DNA of 44,520 nucleotides from Terriglobales bacterium (GTDB lineage Bacteria; Acidobacteriota; Terriglobia; Terriglobales; Acidobacteriaceae). A program made the position numbers and the translations under genes. Below are positions 7,698 through 18,032 of this stretch, one piece after another (the stretch's first letter is position 1; every line of letters starts with the position of its first letter). The notes under the pieces were generated by a model. The model worked only from the letters and a program-made list of their open reading frames with translations, was not told the DNA's origin and ran no database searches. The stretch spans positions 1 to 44,520 of the forward strand of contig DASPRM010000074.1 in NCBI GenBank assembly GCA_035624455.1, written 5' to 3'.

Positions 7698-10481
7698 ATG
7701 GATTCGGCTGCCCGCGCACTCTCCAAGCCTGGTGCATCCAAACCGGGTGCATCCAAACCCGGCACCGATCCCGCGCATGATGTACTGCGCGCCGAAAAGC
7801 AACCGCTGGACGCGGTGTTTGCCCCACGCAGTGTGGCCGTTATTGGAGCCACCGAGCGTCCCGCCAGTATTGGCCGCCGTGTGCTGTGGGCCTTGCTCAG
7901 CAGCCCCTTCGGCGGCACGTTCTTTCCCGTCAGCAAGGAACGCCGCAGCGTGCTGGGAATCAAGGCCTACCCATCGGTCCGCGACGTGCCCGAGGCCGTC
8001 GATCTGGCAGTGGTAGTTACTCCGGCCGCAAGTGTTCCCGGCGTGGTTGAGGAATGCGTGGCTGCTGGCGTGAAGGCCGCAATCATCATCTCGGCGGGAT
8101 TTCGTGAGCATGGCGCCGAAGGCGCCGCCCTCGAGCAGCAGATCCTGGAGAAACTCCGCGGCAGCCGCATGCGGGTGATTGGTCCCAACTGCCTGGGCGT
8201 GATGAATCCGCTTACCGGCCTGAACGCCACCTTTTCCCAGACCATCGCTCTGCCCGGCAGCGTGGCGTTCATAAGTCAGAGTGGGGCATTGTGCACCGCC
8301 ATTCTCGACTGGAGCCTGCACGAGATGGTCGGCTTCAGCGCATTTGTATCGGTAGGCTCGATGGTCGACGTAGGATGGGGTGATCTGATCGACTATCTCG
8401 GCAATGATCCCCGCACCCAGAGCATCGTTATTTATATGGAGAGCATCGGGAACGCGCGTTCCTTTCTCTCCGCCGCCCGCGAGGTCTCGTTAACCAAGCC
8501 GATAATTGTGATCAAGGCAGGCCGCTCCGAAGCCGCCGCCAAAGCAGCCGCTTCCCATACGGGCGCTCTCACCGGAAGCGACGAGGTACTCGACGCCGCT
8601 TTTCGCCGCAGCGGGGTTTTGCGCGTGAACAGCATTGCCGACATCTTTTACATGGCGGAAGTGCTCTCCAAGCAGCCGCGCCCCAAGGGACCGAGGCTGG
8701 CGATTCTCACCAACGCCGGCGGCCCGGGCGTGCTTGCGGCCGACGGGTTGGTGGCCAGCGGAGGCAAACTCGCCGAACTATCGCCAGCCAGCATGGAAGC
8801 TCTGAACTCGTTTTTGCCTCCGCACTGGAGTCATGGGAATCCTGTCGATGTGCTCGGTGACGCTACCCCTGATCGCTATTCCCGCGCGCTGGAAATCACG
8901 GTGAACGATCCCAATTGTGATGGCATCCTCATTCTGACTGCCCCCCAGGGTCTCAGCGAGCCCACGCAAATTGCCGAACTGCTGAAGCCGCACGCTCGCG
9001 GCACCGGAAAACCCGTTCTCGCCTGCTTTATGGGTGGCGCAGACGTTGCGGCGGGCAACGAAATTCTGAACCGCGCCGGCATTCCAACCTTTCAGTTTCC
9101 CGATACTGCTACTCGCGCATTCACCTACATGTGGAAGTACAGCTACAATCTGCGCGGCCTATATGAGACTCCGGCGCTTCCTTCTTATGCGGAAACCGGC
9201 ATCGACCGCGAGACTGCCGAGAAGCGCATCCTGCAGGTTCGCGAGTCGGGTCGTACCGTGCTCACCGAAGCCGAATCCAAGCAACTGCTCGCCGACTACG
9301 GCATTCCCACCGTCAAGACTCTCATCGCCTCTACCGCCGACGAAGCCGTAGCCCGCGCCGGTCAGATTGGATATCCGGTAGTCGTGAAGCTTCACTCCTA
9401 CACCGTCACCCATAAATCCGATGTCAAAGGCGTGCGCCTGAATTTGCGCGATGCCGAAGCGGTGCGCACCGCTTTCTATGGCATTCAGCGCACCGTTTGC
9501 GATCTGGTAGGTGAAGCGGCCTTTCAAGGTGTGACGGTGCAACCCATGATCTCGCGCGAGGGATTTGAATTGATCGTCGGCAGCAGCATTGACCCGCAGT
9601 TCGGTCCCGTGCTCCTGTTCGGCGCAGGCGGGCTTCTAGTGGAAATCACGCGAGACCGCGCTCTTGCCCTTCCGCCGCTGAACACCACCCTGGCGCGCCG
9701 CATGATGGAGCAGACTCGTGTCTATTCCGCCCTGCAAGGCGCACGCGGCCACGGAGGGGTCGATCTCACCGCTCTTGAAGCTCTGCTGGTTAGATTCAGC
9801 CAGTTGGTGCTCGAGCATCCGTGGATCAAGGAAATCGATATCAACCCGCTGTTGGCTTCCTCCAACGGGCTGCTCGCGCTCGATGCTCGGGTCGTGATTT
9901 TCGGACTCGATGTCACTGAGGACGACTTGCCGCGTCCCGCGATTCGGCCTTATCCCAGCCGCCATGTTGCGCCCTGGACTCTCAAGAATGGCGTGGATGT
10001 GGTGATCCGGCCCATTCGTCCGGAAGACGAGCCGCTGCTGATCCGGTTCCACGAAGAGCTCTCCGATCGCACTGTCTACCTGCGTTATTTCCAGCCGCTG
10101 AAACTCTCGCAGCGCACGGCGCACGAGCGCATGACGCGCATCTGCTTCATCGACTATGACCGCGAAATGGCGCTGGTGGCCGAGCGCCACAACCCTGCCG
10201 GCGAGCCCGAGATCATCGGCGTGGGCCGCTTGAGCAAACTGCATGGCCTCGAGGAAGCCGAGGTGGCCGTGCTGGTGAGCGACAAATTCCAGCACCAGGG
10301 CCTTGGCACCGAGTTGGTACGCCGGCTCATGCTCATCGCCCGCGAGGAAAAGCTCAAATATGTGAGCTCCACCATGCTCGGGATCAACCGCGAGATGCGC
10401 GCCATCTGCAACCGCCTGGGGTTCGCGCTGCATGTGGATCTTGAGGAAGATCTAGTCAATGCCAAGGTCACATTGAGGTAA
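7698..10481 (+). CDS. NDP-forming acyl-CoA synthetase fused to GNAT acetyltransferase (Pat-like)
   Basis: A 927-aa protein with the order CoA-binding domain (about 43-140, [15 protein letters not shown]), succinyl-CoA-ligase-like domains (to about 480), ATP-grasp domain (about 516-736, [19 protein letters not shown]) and C-terminal GNAT domain (about 766-921, acetyl-CoA loop QHQGLGT). This architecture matches bacterial protein lysine acetyltransferases such as Pat/PatZ, which acetylate and silence acyl-CoA synthetases. The synthetase half keeps SHTGALTG with H287, the position phosphorylated in active NDP-forming acyl-CoA synthetases, so it may still be catalytic. The start at 7698 follows a strong GGGAGGAG; an ATG at 7671 lacks one. 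The N-terminus carries two copies of a GASKP repeat from a 15-bp DNA duplication. The next gene downstream is an aldehyde dehydrogenase. Confidence 0.88.
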   Translation: MDSAARALSKPGASKPGASKPGTDPAHDVLRAEKQPLDAVFAPRSVAVIGATERPASIGRRVLWALLSSPFGGTFFPVSKERRSVLGIKAYPSVRDVPEAVDLAVVVTPAASVPGVVEECVAAGVKAAIIISAGFREHGAEGAALEQQILEKLRGSRMRVIGPNCLGVMNPLTGLNATFSQTIALPGSVAFISQSGALCTAILDWSLHEMVGFSAFVSVGSMVDVGWGDLIDYLGNDPRTQSIVIYMESIGNARSFLSAAREVSLTKPIIVIKAGRSEAAAKAAASHTGALTGSDEVLDAAFRRSGVLRVNSIADIFYMAEVLSKQPRPKGPRLAILTNAGGPGVLAADGLVASGGKLAELSPASMEALNSFLPPHWSHGNPVDVLGDATPDRYSRALEITVNDPNCDGILILTAPQGLSEPTQIAELLKPHARGTGKPVLACFMGGADVAAGNEILNRAGIPTFQFPDTATRAFTYMWKYSYNLRGLYETPALPSYAETGIDRETAEKRILQVRESGRTVLTEAESKQLLADYGIPTVKTLIASTADEAVARAGQIGYPVVVKLHSYTVTHKSDVKGVRLNLRDAEAVRTAFYGIQRTVCDLVGEAAFQGVTVQPMISREGFELIVGSSIDPQFGPVLLFGAGGLLVEITRDRALALPPLNTTLARRMMEQTRVYSALQGARGHGGVDLTALEALLVRFSQLVLEHPWIKEIDINPLLASSNGLLALDARVVIFGLDVTEDDLPRPAIRPYPSRHVAPWTLKNGVDVVIRPIRPEDEPLLIRFHEELSDRTVYLRYFQPLKLSQRTAHERMTRICFIDYDREMALVAERHNPAGEPEIIGVGRLSKLHGLEEAEVAVLVSDKFQHQGLGTELVRRLMLIAREEKLKYVSSTMLGINREMRAICNRLGFALHVDLEEDLVNAKVTLR

Positions 10482-10595
10482 GCTTGTGCGGGATAGGCGA
10501 TCTCGCCTGTCACATCGTCTCGCCAGAAAATTTCTGTCCCCCGCTCCGCTTTGCTCATCTCACTCAAGCGCGGCAACCGGAGTTACCATATCCCT

Positions 10596-12038
10596 ATGAG
10601 TGCCACCCTGACCGCAACCAAGCCCCACGGTTTTCTTCTCAATGGAAAATTCATAACCCAAGGATCACCGGTCGATATTCACGCTCCCTACGATCATCAG
10701 ATCGTAGGCACCATCATCAACGGCAGCCGTACCGATGCCGTGGCCGCGATCGCTGCGGCTGAAGCGGCTTTCCGGACAACGCGAAAGCTCCCCGCATTCG
10801 AGCGCCAGCGCGTGCTGCGTGCCATCGCTCATCACCTTGCGGAACGTAAGGAAGAGTTTGCGCGCATCATGGCTATGGAAGCCGGCAAGCCTATCAAGAC
10901 AGCGCGCGGGGAAGTGGAACGCTGCATCTTCACCTTCACCATCGCTGCCGAGGAGAGCACGCGCATTTACGGCGAATATCTCCCTCTCGATTTGCAGGAC
11001 ACAGCTACCGGGCGCTGGGCCATCGAGCGCCGTTTTCCCATCGGGGTAATCTCCGCCATTACGCCCTTCAATTTCCCGCTGAATTTGCCGGCTCACAAAA
11101 TCGCTCCTGCGATTGCTGCGGGATGCACCATGGTGCTCAAGCCTGCTCCGCAGGACCCGATTGTTGCCTTGATGCTGGGGGAGATCGTGCAGCAGGTTGG
11201 CTGGCCCGATGGCGCCCTGAACGTGCTGCCGCTTAGCAATGAGGATGCCGATCCGCTGATCACCGATGATCGTCCGCGCCTGCTTACCTTCACCGGCAGC
11301 GCCGCCGCGGGCTGGCAATTAAAGCAGCGGGCCGGCAAGAAGAAGGTCGTGCTGGAGCTGGGCGGTAATGCCGGCGTGATCGTGCACAAGGACGCCGATA
11401 TCAGCTTTGCCGCGCAACGTTGCGTCAGCGGCGGATTTTCCTATGCCGGGCAGAGTTGCATCTCCGTCCAGCGCATCCTGGTGGAGCGGACTGTCTTCGA
11501 CAAATTCACTCAAATTTTGGTAGATGGCGCGCGCAAGCTGGTGCTGGGCGATCCGCTGGATCCAAATACCGACGTTGGCCCGATGATTCGTGAACAGGAC
11601 GCGATCCGCGCCAGTGACTGGATTGAGGAGGCCACTTCTTCTGGCGCGAAACTGCTCTGCGGCGGCAAGCGCAACGGATCGATGGTCGAGCCCACTGTCC
11701 TCACCAACACCCGCCCGCAGATGCGCGTGAATTGTGAAGAGTTGTTTGCGCCCGTGGTCACCGTCGAACCCTATGATGACTTCTCGCGCGCGGTTCAGCA
11801 GATCAATGACACACCCTATGGCCTGCAGGCAGGAGTCTTCACTCGTGACGCTAATCTTCTTTTCTATGCGTATGAGGAGCTGCAGGTAGGTGGCGTGATT
11901 GCCGGCGATTCTCCCACCTTCCGCATGGATCATATGCCCTACGGTGGAACCAAGGACTCAGGGACCGGCCGCGAGGGGTTGCGCTACGCCATCCAGGACA
12001 TGACCGAGCCCAAGCTGCTGGTCATGAATTTGCGCTGA
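10596..12038 (+). CDS. NAD(P)-dependent aldehyde dehydrogenase
   Basis: A 480-aa protein, the normal length for the ALDH superfamily. TPFNFPLN contains the oxyanion Asn (N159), FTGSAAAG the cofactor loop, LELGGN the general base (E254), and GQSCISVQR the catalytic cysteine (C288). EELFAPV and the C-terminal GTKDSGTGREG are also family-typical. The sequence resembles lactaldehyde dehydrogenases and non-phosphorylating glyceraldehyde-3-phosphate dehydrogenases more than betaine or retinal types, but the substrate cannot be set from sequence. It starts at ATG 10596, 114 bp after the acyl-CoA synthetase/GNAT gene, and may share its transcript. An aldehyde-to-acid step beside an acyl-CoA enzyme would be metabolically sensible. 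Confidence 0.9.
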   Translation: MSATLTATKPHGFLLNGKFITQGSPVDIHAPYDHQIVGTIINGSRTDAVAAIAAAEAAFRTTRKLPAFERQRVLRAIAHHLAERKEEFARIMAMEAGKPIKTARGEVERCIFTFTIAAEESTRIYGEYLPLDLQDTATGRWAIERRFPIGVISAITPFNFPLNLPAHKIAPAIAAGCTMVLKPAPQDPIVALMLGEIVQQVGWPDGALNVLPLSNEDADPLITDDRPRLLTFTGSAAAGWQLKQRAGKKKVVLELGGNAGVIVHKDADISFAAQRCVSGGFSYAGQSCISVQRILVERTVFDKFTQILVDGARKLVLGDPLDPNTDVGPMIREQDAIRASDWIEEATSSGAKLLCGGKRNGSMVEPTVLTNTRPQMRVNCEELFAPVVTVEPYDDFSRAVQQINDTPYGLQAGVFTRDANLLFYAYEELQVGGVIAGDSPTFRMDHMPYGGTKDSGTGREGLRYAIQDMTEPKLLVMNLR

Positions 12039-12067
12039 AGGGGAACACTGGCTTAGAAGCCCGAGTT

Positions 12068-12125
12068 GTCATGCTGAGCGAGGGCCGGCGGACCATTCCG
12101 GCTCGAGCCGAAGGACCTTGCGTTT
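12068..12125 (+). repeat. Dispersed intergenic repeat, copy 1
   Basis: The copy begins GTCATGCTGAGCGAGGGCC and ends GCCGAAGGACCTTGCGTTT, with a short variable middle. Related elements occur at about 25093, 27583, 30684 (reversed), 36544 and, in part, 38919. All lie between genes. The rest of the 302-bp gap to actA holds no gene; TACAAT at 12223-12228 is a possible -10 for the respiratory operon but lacks a clear -35. Confidence 0.65.
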
Positions 12126-12340
12126 GCCTTGTGCACATTTTCAGAGAGCCCTCGTTTTCACCAGACGTAAACATTTCTTCTCCCGCCTTTCAACTCTTAA
12201 GCCACATTTCAGCCCAACCTGTTACAATCACCCGGCCTAGTGATAGCGGTCACGCCCTATATGTGCAGTCTCCGAAACTCGTAACCTGCCCGCGGAATCC
12301 CAGCCGGCTTCCGTGGCTGACAACTTGAATCGGTACTGAC

Positions 12341-13039
12341 ATGCCCCAGATCTTCCATCGCAGTACTAATACGTTTTCCCGCTTTTCGATAGTGGTGGCG
12401 TTGCTTTCGGTGACCGCATTTTTCTTCGCCGCCGCTGAGATGCAGAGCGCTCCTTATCTCAGTTGGCGTGGAGTGATTCGTACCCAGCCCGTCCCTTTCA
12501 GTCACAAGCATCACGCTGGCGGGTTGGGCATCGACTGCCGCTACTGCCACACCTCGGTGGAGGTGTCCGGCTACGCCGGTCTTCCTCCTACCAAGACCTG
12601 CATGAACTGCCACTCGCAGATATGGACCAACGCCGCTTTGCTAGAACCGGTGCGAGAGAGCTTCCGCTCCGGCAACTCCATCAACTGGACCAAGGTGAAC
12701 TACATCCCCGACTTCGTGTACTTCGACCATAGCATTCACATTAACAAGGGGGTCGGCTGCAATAGCTGCCACGGTCCAGTGGACCAGATGGCGCTGATGT
12801 ACCAGGACTCCACTATGCAGATGGAGTGGTGCCTCAGCTGCCATCGCGGGCCGGAAAAGTTTCTGCGCCCCCGCGGCGAGCAATTCAACATGAGATATCA
12901 GCAGCCGACACCGTCAAACCCGGTGAAATACGACGGCCAGACTTTCACTGAGCAACTTCAGCTGGGGAGCTATCTGGCCAAAAAGTACCACGTGCGTACG
13001 CCCCCGGAGATCACCAGCTGTAGCACCTGTCATCGTTAA
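12341..13039 (+). CDS. actA: Alternative complex III subunit A, pentaheme cytochrome c
   Basis: A 232-aa protein with an N-terminal membrane anchor or signal (RFSIVVALLSVTAFFFAAA) and five CxxCH haem sites: CRYCH, CMNCH, CNSCH, CLSCH and CSTCH. Haem-ligand histidines such as FSHKHHAG and FDHSIHI precede the sites, as in cytochrome c7/c3-type folds. Five haems and its place as first gene before actB fit ActA of alternative complex III, which passes electrons from the quinol-oxidising core toward cytochrome c. It is the first gene of a co-directional run that reaches to 25039. No strong Shine-Dalgarno precedes the ATG. Confidence 0.93.
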   Translation: MPQIFHRSTNTFSRFSIVVALLSVTAFFFAAAEMQSAPYLSWRGVIRTQPVPFSHKHHAGGLGIDCRYCHTSVEVSGYAGLPPTKTCMNCHSQIWTNAALLEPVRESFRSGNSINWTKVNYIPDFVYFDHSIHINKGVGCNSCHGPVDQMALMYQDSTMQMEWCLSCHRGPEKFLRPRGEQFNMRYQQPTPSNPVKYDGQTFTEQLQLGSYLAKKYHVRTPPEITSCSTCHR

Positions 13040-13057
13040 TTCGACAGAACGGAGAAA

Positions 13058-16000
13058 ATGGAACTCGTAAACATCAAGAACGGCAGCGACCGGGTGCAGG
13101 AAAAAGGCCTGCGCCTGGAAGACGTGCAAGCGAAGCTGGCCCGCGCGCGGGGTCCAGAGTATTGGCGTAGCCTGGAGGAATTGGCGGAGACCAAGGCATT
13201 TCGCGACATGCTGCATCGCGAATTTCCGCGCCAGGCAGGGGAATGGATCGGTGATGACGTTTCGCGGCGTAATTTTTTGCAACTGATGAGCGCCTCGCTG
13301 GCGCTAGCCGGGTTGACCAGTTGCACTAAGATTCCCACCCAGGTGATCGTGCCGTATGTGCGGCAGCCGGAAGAAATAATCCTGGGCAAATCGATGTTCT
13401 ATGCTACGGCCATGCCGCTGAGCGGCTACGGCCAGCCGGTGCTGGTTCGTAGTCACGAAGGCCGTCCGACGAAGATCGAAGGCAATCCTGAGCATCCCGC
13501 CAGCCGCGGCGCCACCGACATCTTTGCGCAAGCTTCCATTCTTGATCTCTACGATCCTGACCGTACCCAGACGAATCTCTATCGTGGTGAGGTTCGAACC
13601 TGGGCGTCGTTCGTTGGAGCAGTGCAGGGTCCTCTGGCCGCGCAAAAAGCTATTAATGGTGCGGGCCTTCGTCTGTTGACCCAGGCAACTTCCTCGCCCA
13701 CTCTCGCCAGTCAGATCAAGGGCCTACAACAGAAATTCCCCAGCATGAAATGGCACCAGTGGGAACCGCTGAATCGGGACGCCGCGCGCGCCGGCGCGCA
13801 AATGGCGTTCGGCGAGCCCGTCGAGTCGAGATATCAGCTGGCAAAAGCAGACGTCATCGTGTCGCTTGACGCAGACTTCCTCTACGCTGGCTTCCCGGGC
13901 TTCTTGAACTACGCCGCCGATTGGGCCAGCCGCCGCGACCCCGACGGACAGGAGGGAATGAACCGCCTCTACGTTATCGAGAGCACTCCCTCCACCACTG
14001 GCTTTAAGGCCGATCATCGGTTGGCGGTGAAGCCCTCGGAAGTCGAGCAGTATGCCCGCGCGCTGGCAACTCGACTTGGCATCAGCGCCGGCGGAAATGT
14101 CCGACCCGAGCACAGCAAGTGGATGGATGCTGTCGTTAAAGACCTGCAGGCGCACCATGGCAAAGCAGTCGTGATCGCCGGGGAAACACAGTCGGCCGCG
14201 GTGCACGCGCTGGCTCACGCCATCAACGATTCTCTCGGTGCTGTCGGCAACACCGTCGAATATACCGATCCGGTAATTGCGAATCCCGTGGATCAAACCG
14301 CTTCGCTCAAGGAGTTGCTGGGCGATATCAGTGGCGGCAAGGTCGATATGCTGCTGATCCTAGGTGGCAATCCGGTGTACGACGCCCCAGCGGATTTCGA
14401 TTTTCCGGCATTGCTGGCCAGAGTACCCCTGAAGATACATTACGGTCTCTACGCTAACGAGACCGCTGTTGCCTGCGACTGGCATCTGAATGCGGCGCAT
14501 TATCTGGAATCGTGGAGCGACACGCGTGCCTATAACGGGATGGTCAGCATCATCCAGCCGCTAATTGCCCCGCTTTACGCCGGACACACCGCGCATGAGG
14601 TGCTTGCGTTGATGAACGGTCAGGCGGACGCCAGCGGCTACGATCTTCTCCGCGATTACTGGAAATCGCAGAATAAGGGCGGAGACTTCGAATCCAACTG
14701 GCGCCACTGGTTGCACGATGGATTCATCGCCGACAGCGAGTTCCGGCCGAAGAACGTGGGGGTTAAGGCACGGGATTTCGGCGCTTCCCAGACGCAGAGC
14801 AAGGCGGGTACGGAGATCGTCATCCGCCGCGATCCTTCGATTTACGATGGGCGCTTCGCCAACAATGGCTGGCTGCAGGAATTGCCCAAGCCCCTTACCA
14901 AGCTTACCTGGGACAATCCTGCGTTAATCAGTCCCAACACTGCCCGGCAACTTGGTGTGCAAGCCAGCCAGGATGCCGACATCGTGGAAGTCGAATACCG
15001 TGGCCGCAAGTTGCGCGTTCCGGTATGGGTGCAAGCAGGGCAACCGGACGACACGGTAACGCTCTTTCTCGGTTACGGGCGTTCGCGGGCCGGGCGCATA
15101 ACTACCGGTCGGGGATTCAACGCTTATTCGCTCAGGTTTTCTGACGAGCCCTTGTTTGGGGTAGGAGCAAAACTCACCCGAATCGGCGAGACCTACCGCC
15201 TCGCTTCCACCCAGGGATATCAGAACATCGAGGGACGAAACACCGTCCGTAGCGCCACTATTGCAACTTACAAGCAAAACCCCGATTTCGCGCATGCGCA
15301 TACCGAGGCCCCAACCGAGAATATGTATCCCGAGTATCCGCACCCAATGCAAAGCGCGAACGGAGCGGAAGCCTACGTCTGGGGCATGAGCATCGATCTG
15401 GGGGCCTGCGTCGGATGCAATGCTTGCATCATCGCCTGCCAGGCGGAAAACAACATTCCGGTAGTCGGAAAGCAGCAGGTGATCATGGGCCGCCACATGC
15501 ACTGGATCCGCGTGGACGGCTACTACCAGGGTGATCCCTCCAGTCCGCGGATGTACTACGAGCCGGTGCCTTGTCAGCAATGTGAGAACGCTCCTTGCGA
15601 GCTGGTCTGTCCGGTCGGAGCTACGGTGCACAGCACCGAAGGCTTGAACGATATGGTGTACAACCGCTGCGTCGGTACGCGTTACTGTTCAAATAACTGT
15701 CCCTACAAGGTCCGACGTTTCAATTTTCTGCTGTTCCAGGACTGGGATACCCCGCAACTGAAGCTGGTGCGCAATCCTGAAGTCTCGGTGCGCTCACGTG
15801 GCGTGATGGAAAAGTGTACCTATTGTGTGCAGCGTATTACTCACAGCCGTATTCACGCGGAAGAAGAGAACCGGCGGATTCGCGACGGCGAGATTCAAAC
15901 CGCCTGTCAGGAAGTTTGCCCCGCAAGCGCCATCCAGTTTGGCGACATCAACGATTCCAATACCCTGATTTCTGGTTTGAAGAAGGGTCCGCGCAATTAC

Positions 16001-16105
16001 GGATTGCTGGAAGAAATCAACACCCGGCCTCGGACTAGTTATTTAGCTGCTGTGATTAACCCCAACCCCGAGATTCCCGTGTCGCAGCCGGAGCAGAATT
16101 TCTGA
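13058..16105 (+). CDS. actB: Alternative complex III subunit B, molybdopterin-like plus Fe-S protein
   Basis: A 1015-aa protein. A twin-arginine motif (SRRNFLQLM, 69-77) lies behind a ~65-residue N-terminal extension, and a lipobox-like LTSC follows (C89). Residues about 100-750 resemble the molybdopterin oxidoreductase fold; in studied ActB proteins this part lacks the cofactor. Residues 775-990 are a PsrB/NrfC-like ferredoxin module with Cys groups C784/787/790/794, C839/842/847/851, C871/877/881 and C920/923 with C950/954. The third group shows three cysteines, as expected if one centre is a [3Fe-4S] cluster. GGAG sits just before the ATG, 18 bp after actA. It should form the peripheral electron-transfer arm on the quinol-oxidising side. 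Confidence 0.94.
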   Translation: MELVNIKNGSDRVQEKGLRLEDVQAKLARARGPEYWRSLEELAETKAFRDMLHREFPRQAGEWIGDDVSRRNFLQLMSASLALAGLTSCTKIPTQVIVPYVRQPEEIILGKSMFYATAMPLSGYGQPVLVRSHEGRPTKIEGNPEHPASRGATDIFAQASILDLYDPDRTQTNLYRGEVRTWASFVGAVQGPLAAQKAINGAGLRLLTQATSSPTLASQIKGLQQKFPSMKWHQWEPLNRDAARAGAQMAFGEPVESRYQLAKADVIVSLDADFLYAGFPGFLNYAADWASRRDPDGQEGMNRLYVIESTPSTTGFKADHRLAVKPSEVEQYARALATRLGISAGGNVRPEHSKWMDAVVKDLQAHHGKAVVIAGETQSAAVHALAHAINDSLGAVGNTVEYTDPVIANPVDQTASLKELLGDISGGKVDMLLILGGNPVYDAPADFDFPALLARVPLKIHYGLYANETAVACDWHLNAAHYLESWSDTRAYNGMVSIIQPLIAPLYAGHTAHEVLALMNGQADASGYDLLRDYWKSQNKGGDFESNWRHWLHDGFIADSEFRPKNVGVKARDFGASQTQSKAGTEIVIRRDPSIYDGRFANNGWLQELPKPLTKLTWDNPALISPNTARQLGVQASQDADIVEVEYRGRKLRVPVWVQAGQPDDTVTLFLGYGRSRAGRITTGRGFNAYSLRFSDEPLFGVGAKLTRIGETYRLASTQGYQNIEGRNTVRSATIATYKQNPDFAHAHTEAPTENMYPEYPHPMQSANGAEAYVWGMSIDLGACVGCNACIIACQAENNIPVVGKQQVIMGRHMHWIRVDGYYQGDPSSPRMYYEPVPCQQCENAPCELVCPVGATVHSTEGLNDMVYNRCVGTRYCSNNCPYKVRRFNFLLFQDWDTPQLKLVRNPEVSVRSRGVMEKCTYCVQRITHSRIHAEEENRRIRDGEIQTACQEVCPASAIQFGDINDSNTLISGLKKGPRNYGLLEEINTRPRTSYLAAVINPNPEIPVSQPEQNF

Positions 16106-17499
16106 TGGCAGACAAGCCCCAAATCGACGAGATGGAGCCGGGTTCGCGGCCGCCGATTGTTGGCCCGCACACCTTCGCCAGCATCACCGATAAGATCAGC
16201 GCCATCGTGCTCACTCGCGAGACCCCTCTGGGCTGGTTCGCTGCCGTCGGGCTCACAGGCTTGCTGACGATGATGCTGACCTACGCCATCGCCTACCTGT
16301 TCTATCGCGGCGTAGGCATCTGGGGCATCAATATTCCGATTGGGTGGGGTTTCGCCATCGTCAACTTCGTATGGTGGATCGGAATCGGACACGCTGGGAC
16401 GCTGATCTCCGCCATCCTCCTGCTTCTGCGTCAGCGGTGGCGCAATTCCATCAACCGTTTTGCTGAAGCCATGACGCTGTTTGCAGTCATGTGCGCGGGA
16501 GTGTTCCCGTTGCTGCACCTGGGCCGTCCCTGGCTGTTTTATTGGTTATTTCCCTATCCCAACACCATGTCGGTCTGGCCGCAGTTCCGGAGCCCGCTGG
16601 TGTGGGACGTCTTCGCGGTCTCGACTTATTTCACTATTTCATTGGTCTTCTGGTTCATCGGACTGGTACCTGATCTGGCCACTCTGCGCGACGGCGCACA
16701 AAATCCAGTCGCCCGCTTTATCTATGGCATTCTCGCCATGGGATGGCGTGGCTCCGCGCGTCACTGGCACCGTTATGAGACGGCCTATCTCCTGCTGGCC
16801 GGTCTCGCTACGCCGCTGGTGCTCTCGGTGCATACGGTTGTCAGTTTCGACTTCACCATCGGCATTGTTCCCGGCTGGCACTCGACTATCTTCCCCCCAT
16901 ACTTCGTTGCTGGCGCCATCTACTCCGGCTTTGCCATGGTGCTGCTGCTGGCGATTCCCATCCGTTCCGTCTATCACCTCGAAGACGTCATCACCGATCA
17001 GCACCTCGAAAATTGCGCCAAGGTGATGCTCGCCACCGGTCTCATCGTCGCCTATGGCTACATCCTTGAATTCTTCATGGCCTGGTATGCCGGCAGCACC
17101 TACGAGAAGCACATGGTCTTCAATCGCCTCTTTGGGTATTACAAGCACGAGTACTGGGCGCTGCTGACCGGCAACATCGTGCTGGTCAACTTGCTTTGGT
17201 TCAGGAAAATCCGTCGAACTCCGATGTTATTGTTCATCGTCTCCACCATGGTGCTGATTGCCATGTGGCTGGAGCGCTTCGTCATCGTCGTGATCAGCCT
17301 GTCGGAAGACTTCTTGCCCTCCAGTTGGGGCATCTACACGCCCACTCGGTGGGACTGGATGACCTACATCGGCACCATTGGCTTTTTCCTGTTTGCGTTC
17401 CTGCTCTTCATTCGCGTCCTGCCCATGATCTCGATCTTTGAAATGCGTGACCTGCTTCCGGCGGCGGAGGTCAACACCACGGAGGTCAAATCGAGATGA
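16105..17499 (+). CDS. actC: Alternative complex III subunit C, NrfD-like membrane subunit
   Basis: A 464-aa polytopic protein, about ten membrane helices, of the NrfD/PsrC family. Landmarks include GHAGTLISAILLL and HTVVSFDFTIGIVPGWHST, a His-containing segment characteristic of ActC/ActF quinol sites. Its ATG overlaps the actB stop by one base (TGATG), so translation is probably coupled. Together with ActF it should form the membrane core that oxidises menaquinol. Confidence 0.94.
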   Translation: MADKPQIDEMEPGSRPPIVGPHTFASITDKISAIVLTRETPLGWFAAVGLTGLLTMMLTYAIAYLFYRGVGIWGINIPIGWGFAIVNFVWWIGIGHAGTLISAILLLLRQRWRNSINRFAEAMTLFAVMCAGVFPLLHLGRPWLFYWLFPYPNTMSVWPQFRSPLVWDVFAVSTYFTISLVFWFIGLVPDLATLRDGAQNPVARFIYGILAMGWRGSARHWHRYETAYLLLAGLATPLVLSVHTVVSFDFTIGIVPGWHSTIFPPYFVAGAIYSGFAMVLLLAIPIRSVYHLEDVITDQHLENCAKVMLATGLIVAYGYILEFFMAWYAGSTYEKHMVFNRLFGYYKHEYWALLTGNIVLVNLLWFRKIRRTPMLLFIVSTMVLIAMWLERFVIVVISLSEDFLPSSWGIYTPTRWDWMTYIGTIGFFLFAFLLFIRVLPMISIFEMRDLLPAAEVNTTEVKSR

Positions 17500-18032
17500 A
17501 GCGCAGCGGCGTGTACGGATTGATGGCTGAATTCAAGACGCCTACCGAGGTGGTGATCGCGGCTCGCAAAGCCTACTCTGAAGGCTATCGGCGCATGGAT
17601 GCGTACAGCCCCTTCCCCGTCGAAGGTCTGAGCGAGGCCATCGGCTTTCACAAGGATGGTGTCGCTCTCGCGTGTCTGGTGGGGGGATTACTGGGGCTAC
17701 TCTCTGCCTACGGTCTGCAGTCCTGGATCAACATAGTGGCTTACCCGCTCAACATTGGCGGGCGTCCTTATCACTCATGGCCATCGTTCATTATCGTGAC
17801 CTTCGAATTGACCATTCTGATCGGCGGCCTCTCCGCCGGCATCGGCATGCTGATCATGAATGGGCTGCCCACTCCTTATCATCCGGTGTTTCACGTGCCC
17901 GAGTTTGCTCACGCCTCGCGCGACCGCTTCTTCCTATGCATCGAGTCCCGTGATCCCAAGTTCGATCTGCAGACAACTCGCCAGTTTCTCTCCGGCCTGA
18001 GTCCCCAGCAGATTGCGGAGGTGCCGTATTAA
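17496..18032 (+). CDS. actD: Alternative complex III subunit D (DUF3341-type)
   Basis: A 178-aa protein with a cytoplasmic N-terminus (AEFKTPTEVVIAARKAYSEGYRRMDAYSPFPVEGL) and two membrane helices (about 54-75 and 90-115). The conserved end DRFFLCIESRDPKFDLQ completes the DUF3341 pattern. The start overlaps actC by four bases (ATGA). It is an accessory membrane subunit of the complex; its exact role in electron transfer is not set by sequence. Confidence 0.92.
   Translation: MKRSGVYGLMAEFKTPTEVVIAARKAYSEGYRRMDAYSPFPVEGLSEAIGFHKDGVALACLVGGLLGLLSAYGLQSWINIVAYPLNIGGRPYHSWPSFIIVTFELTILIGGLSAGIGMLIMNGLPTPYHPVFHVPEFAHASRDRFFLCIESRDPKFDLQTTRQFLSGLSPQQIAEVPY

Noticed and set aside
6966-8321. Long open frame (451 codons) on the minus strand
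   Set aside because: It is antisense to the secreted-protein gene and the start of the Pat-like gene. The protein has no domain pattern and high Gly/Ala/His/Arg, as expected of a shadow frame in GC-rich DNA.
12223-12228. TACAAT as the -10 of the respiratory operon
   Set aside because: There is no matching -35 at proper spacing, so it is not listed as a separate feature.
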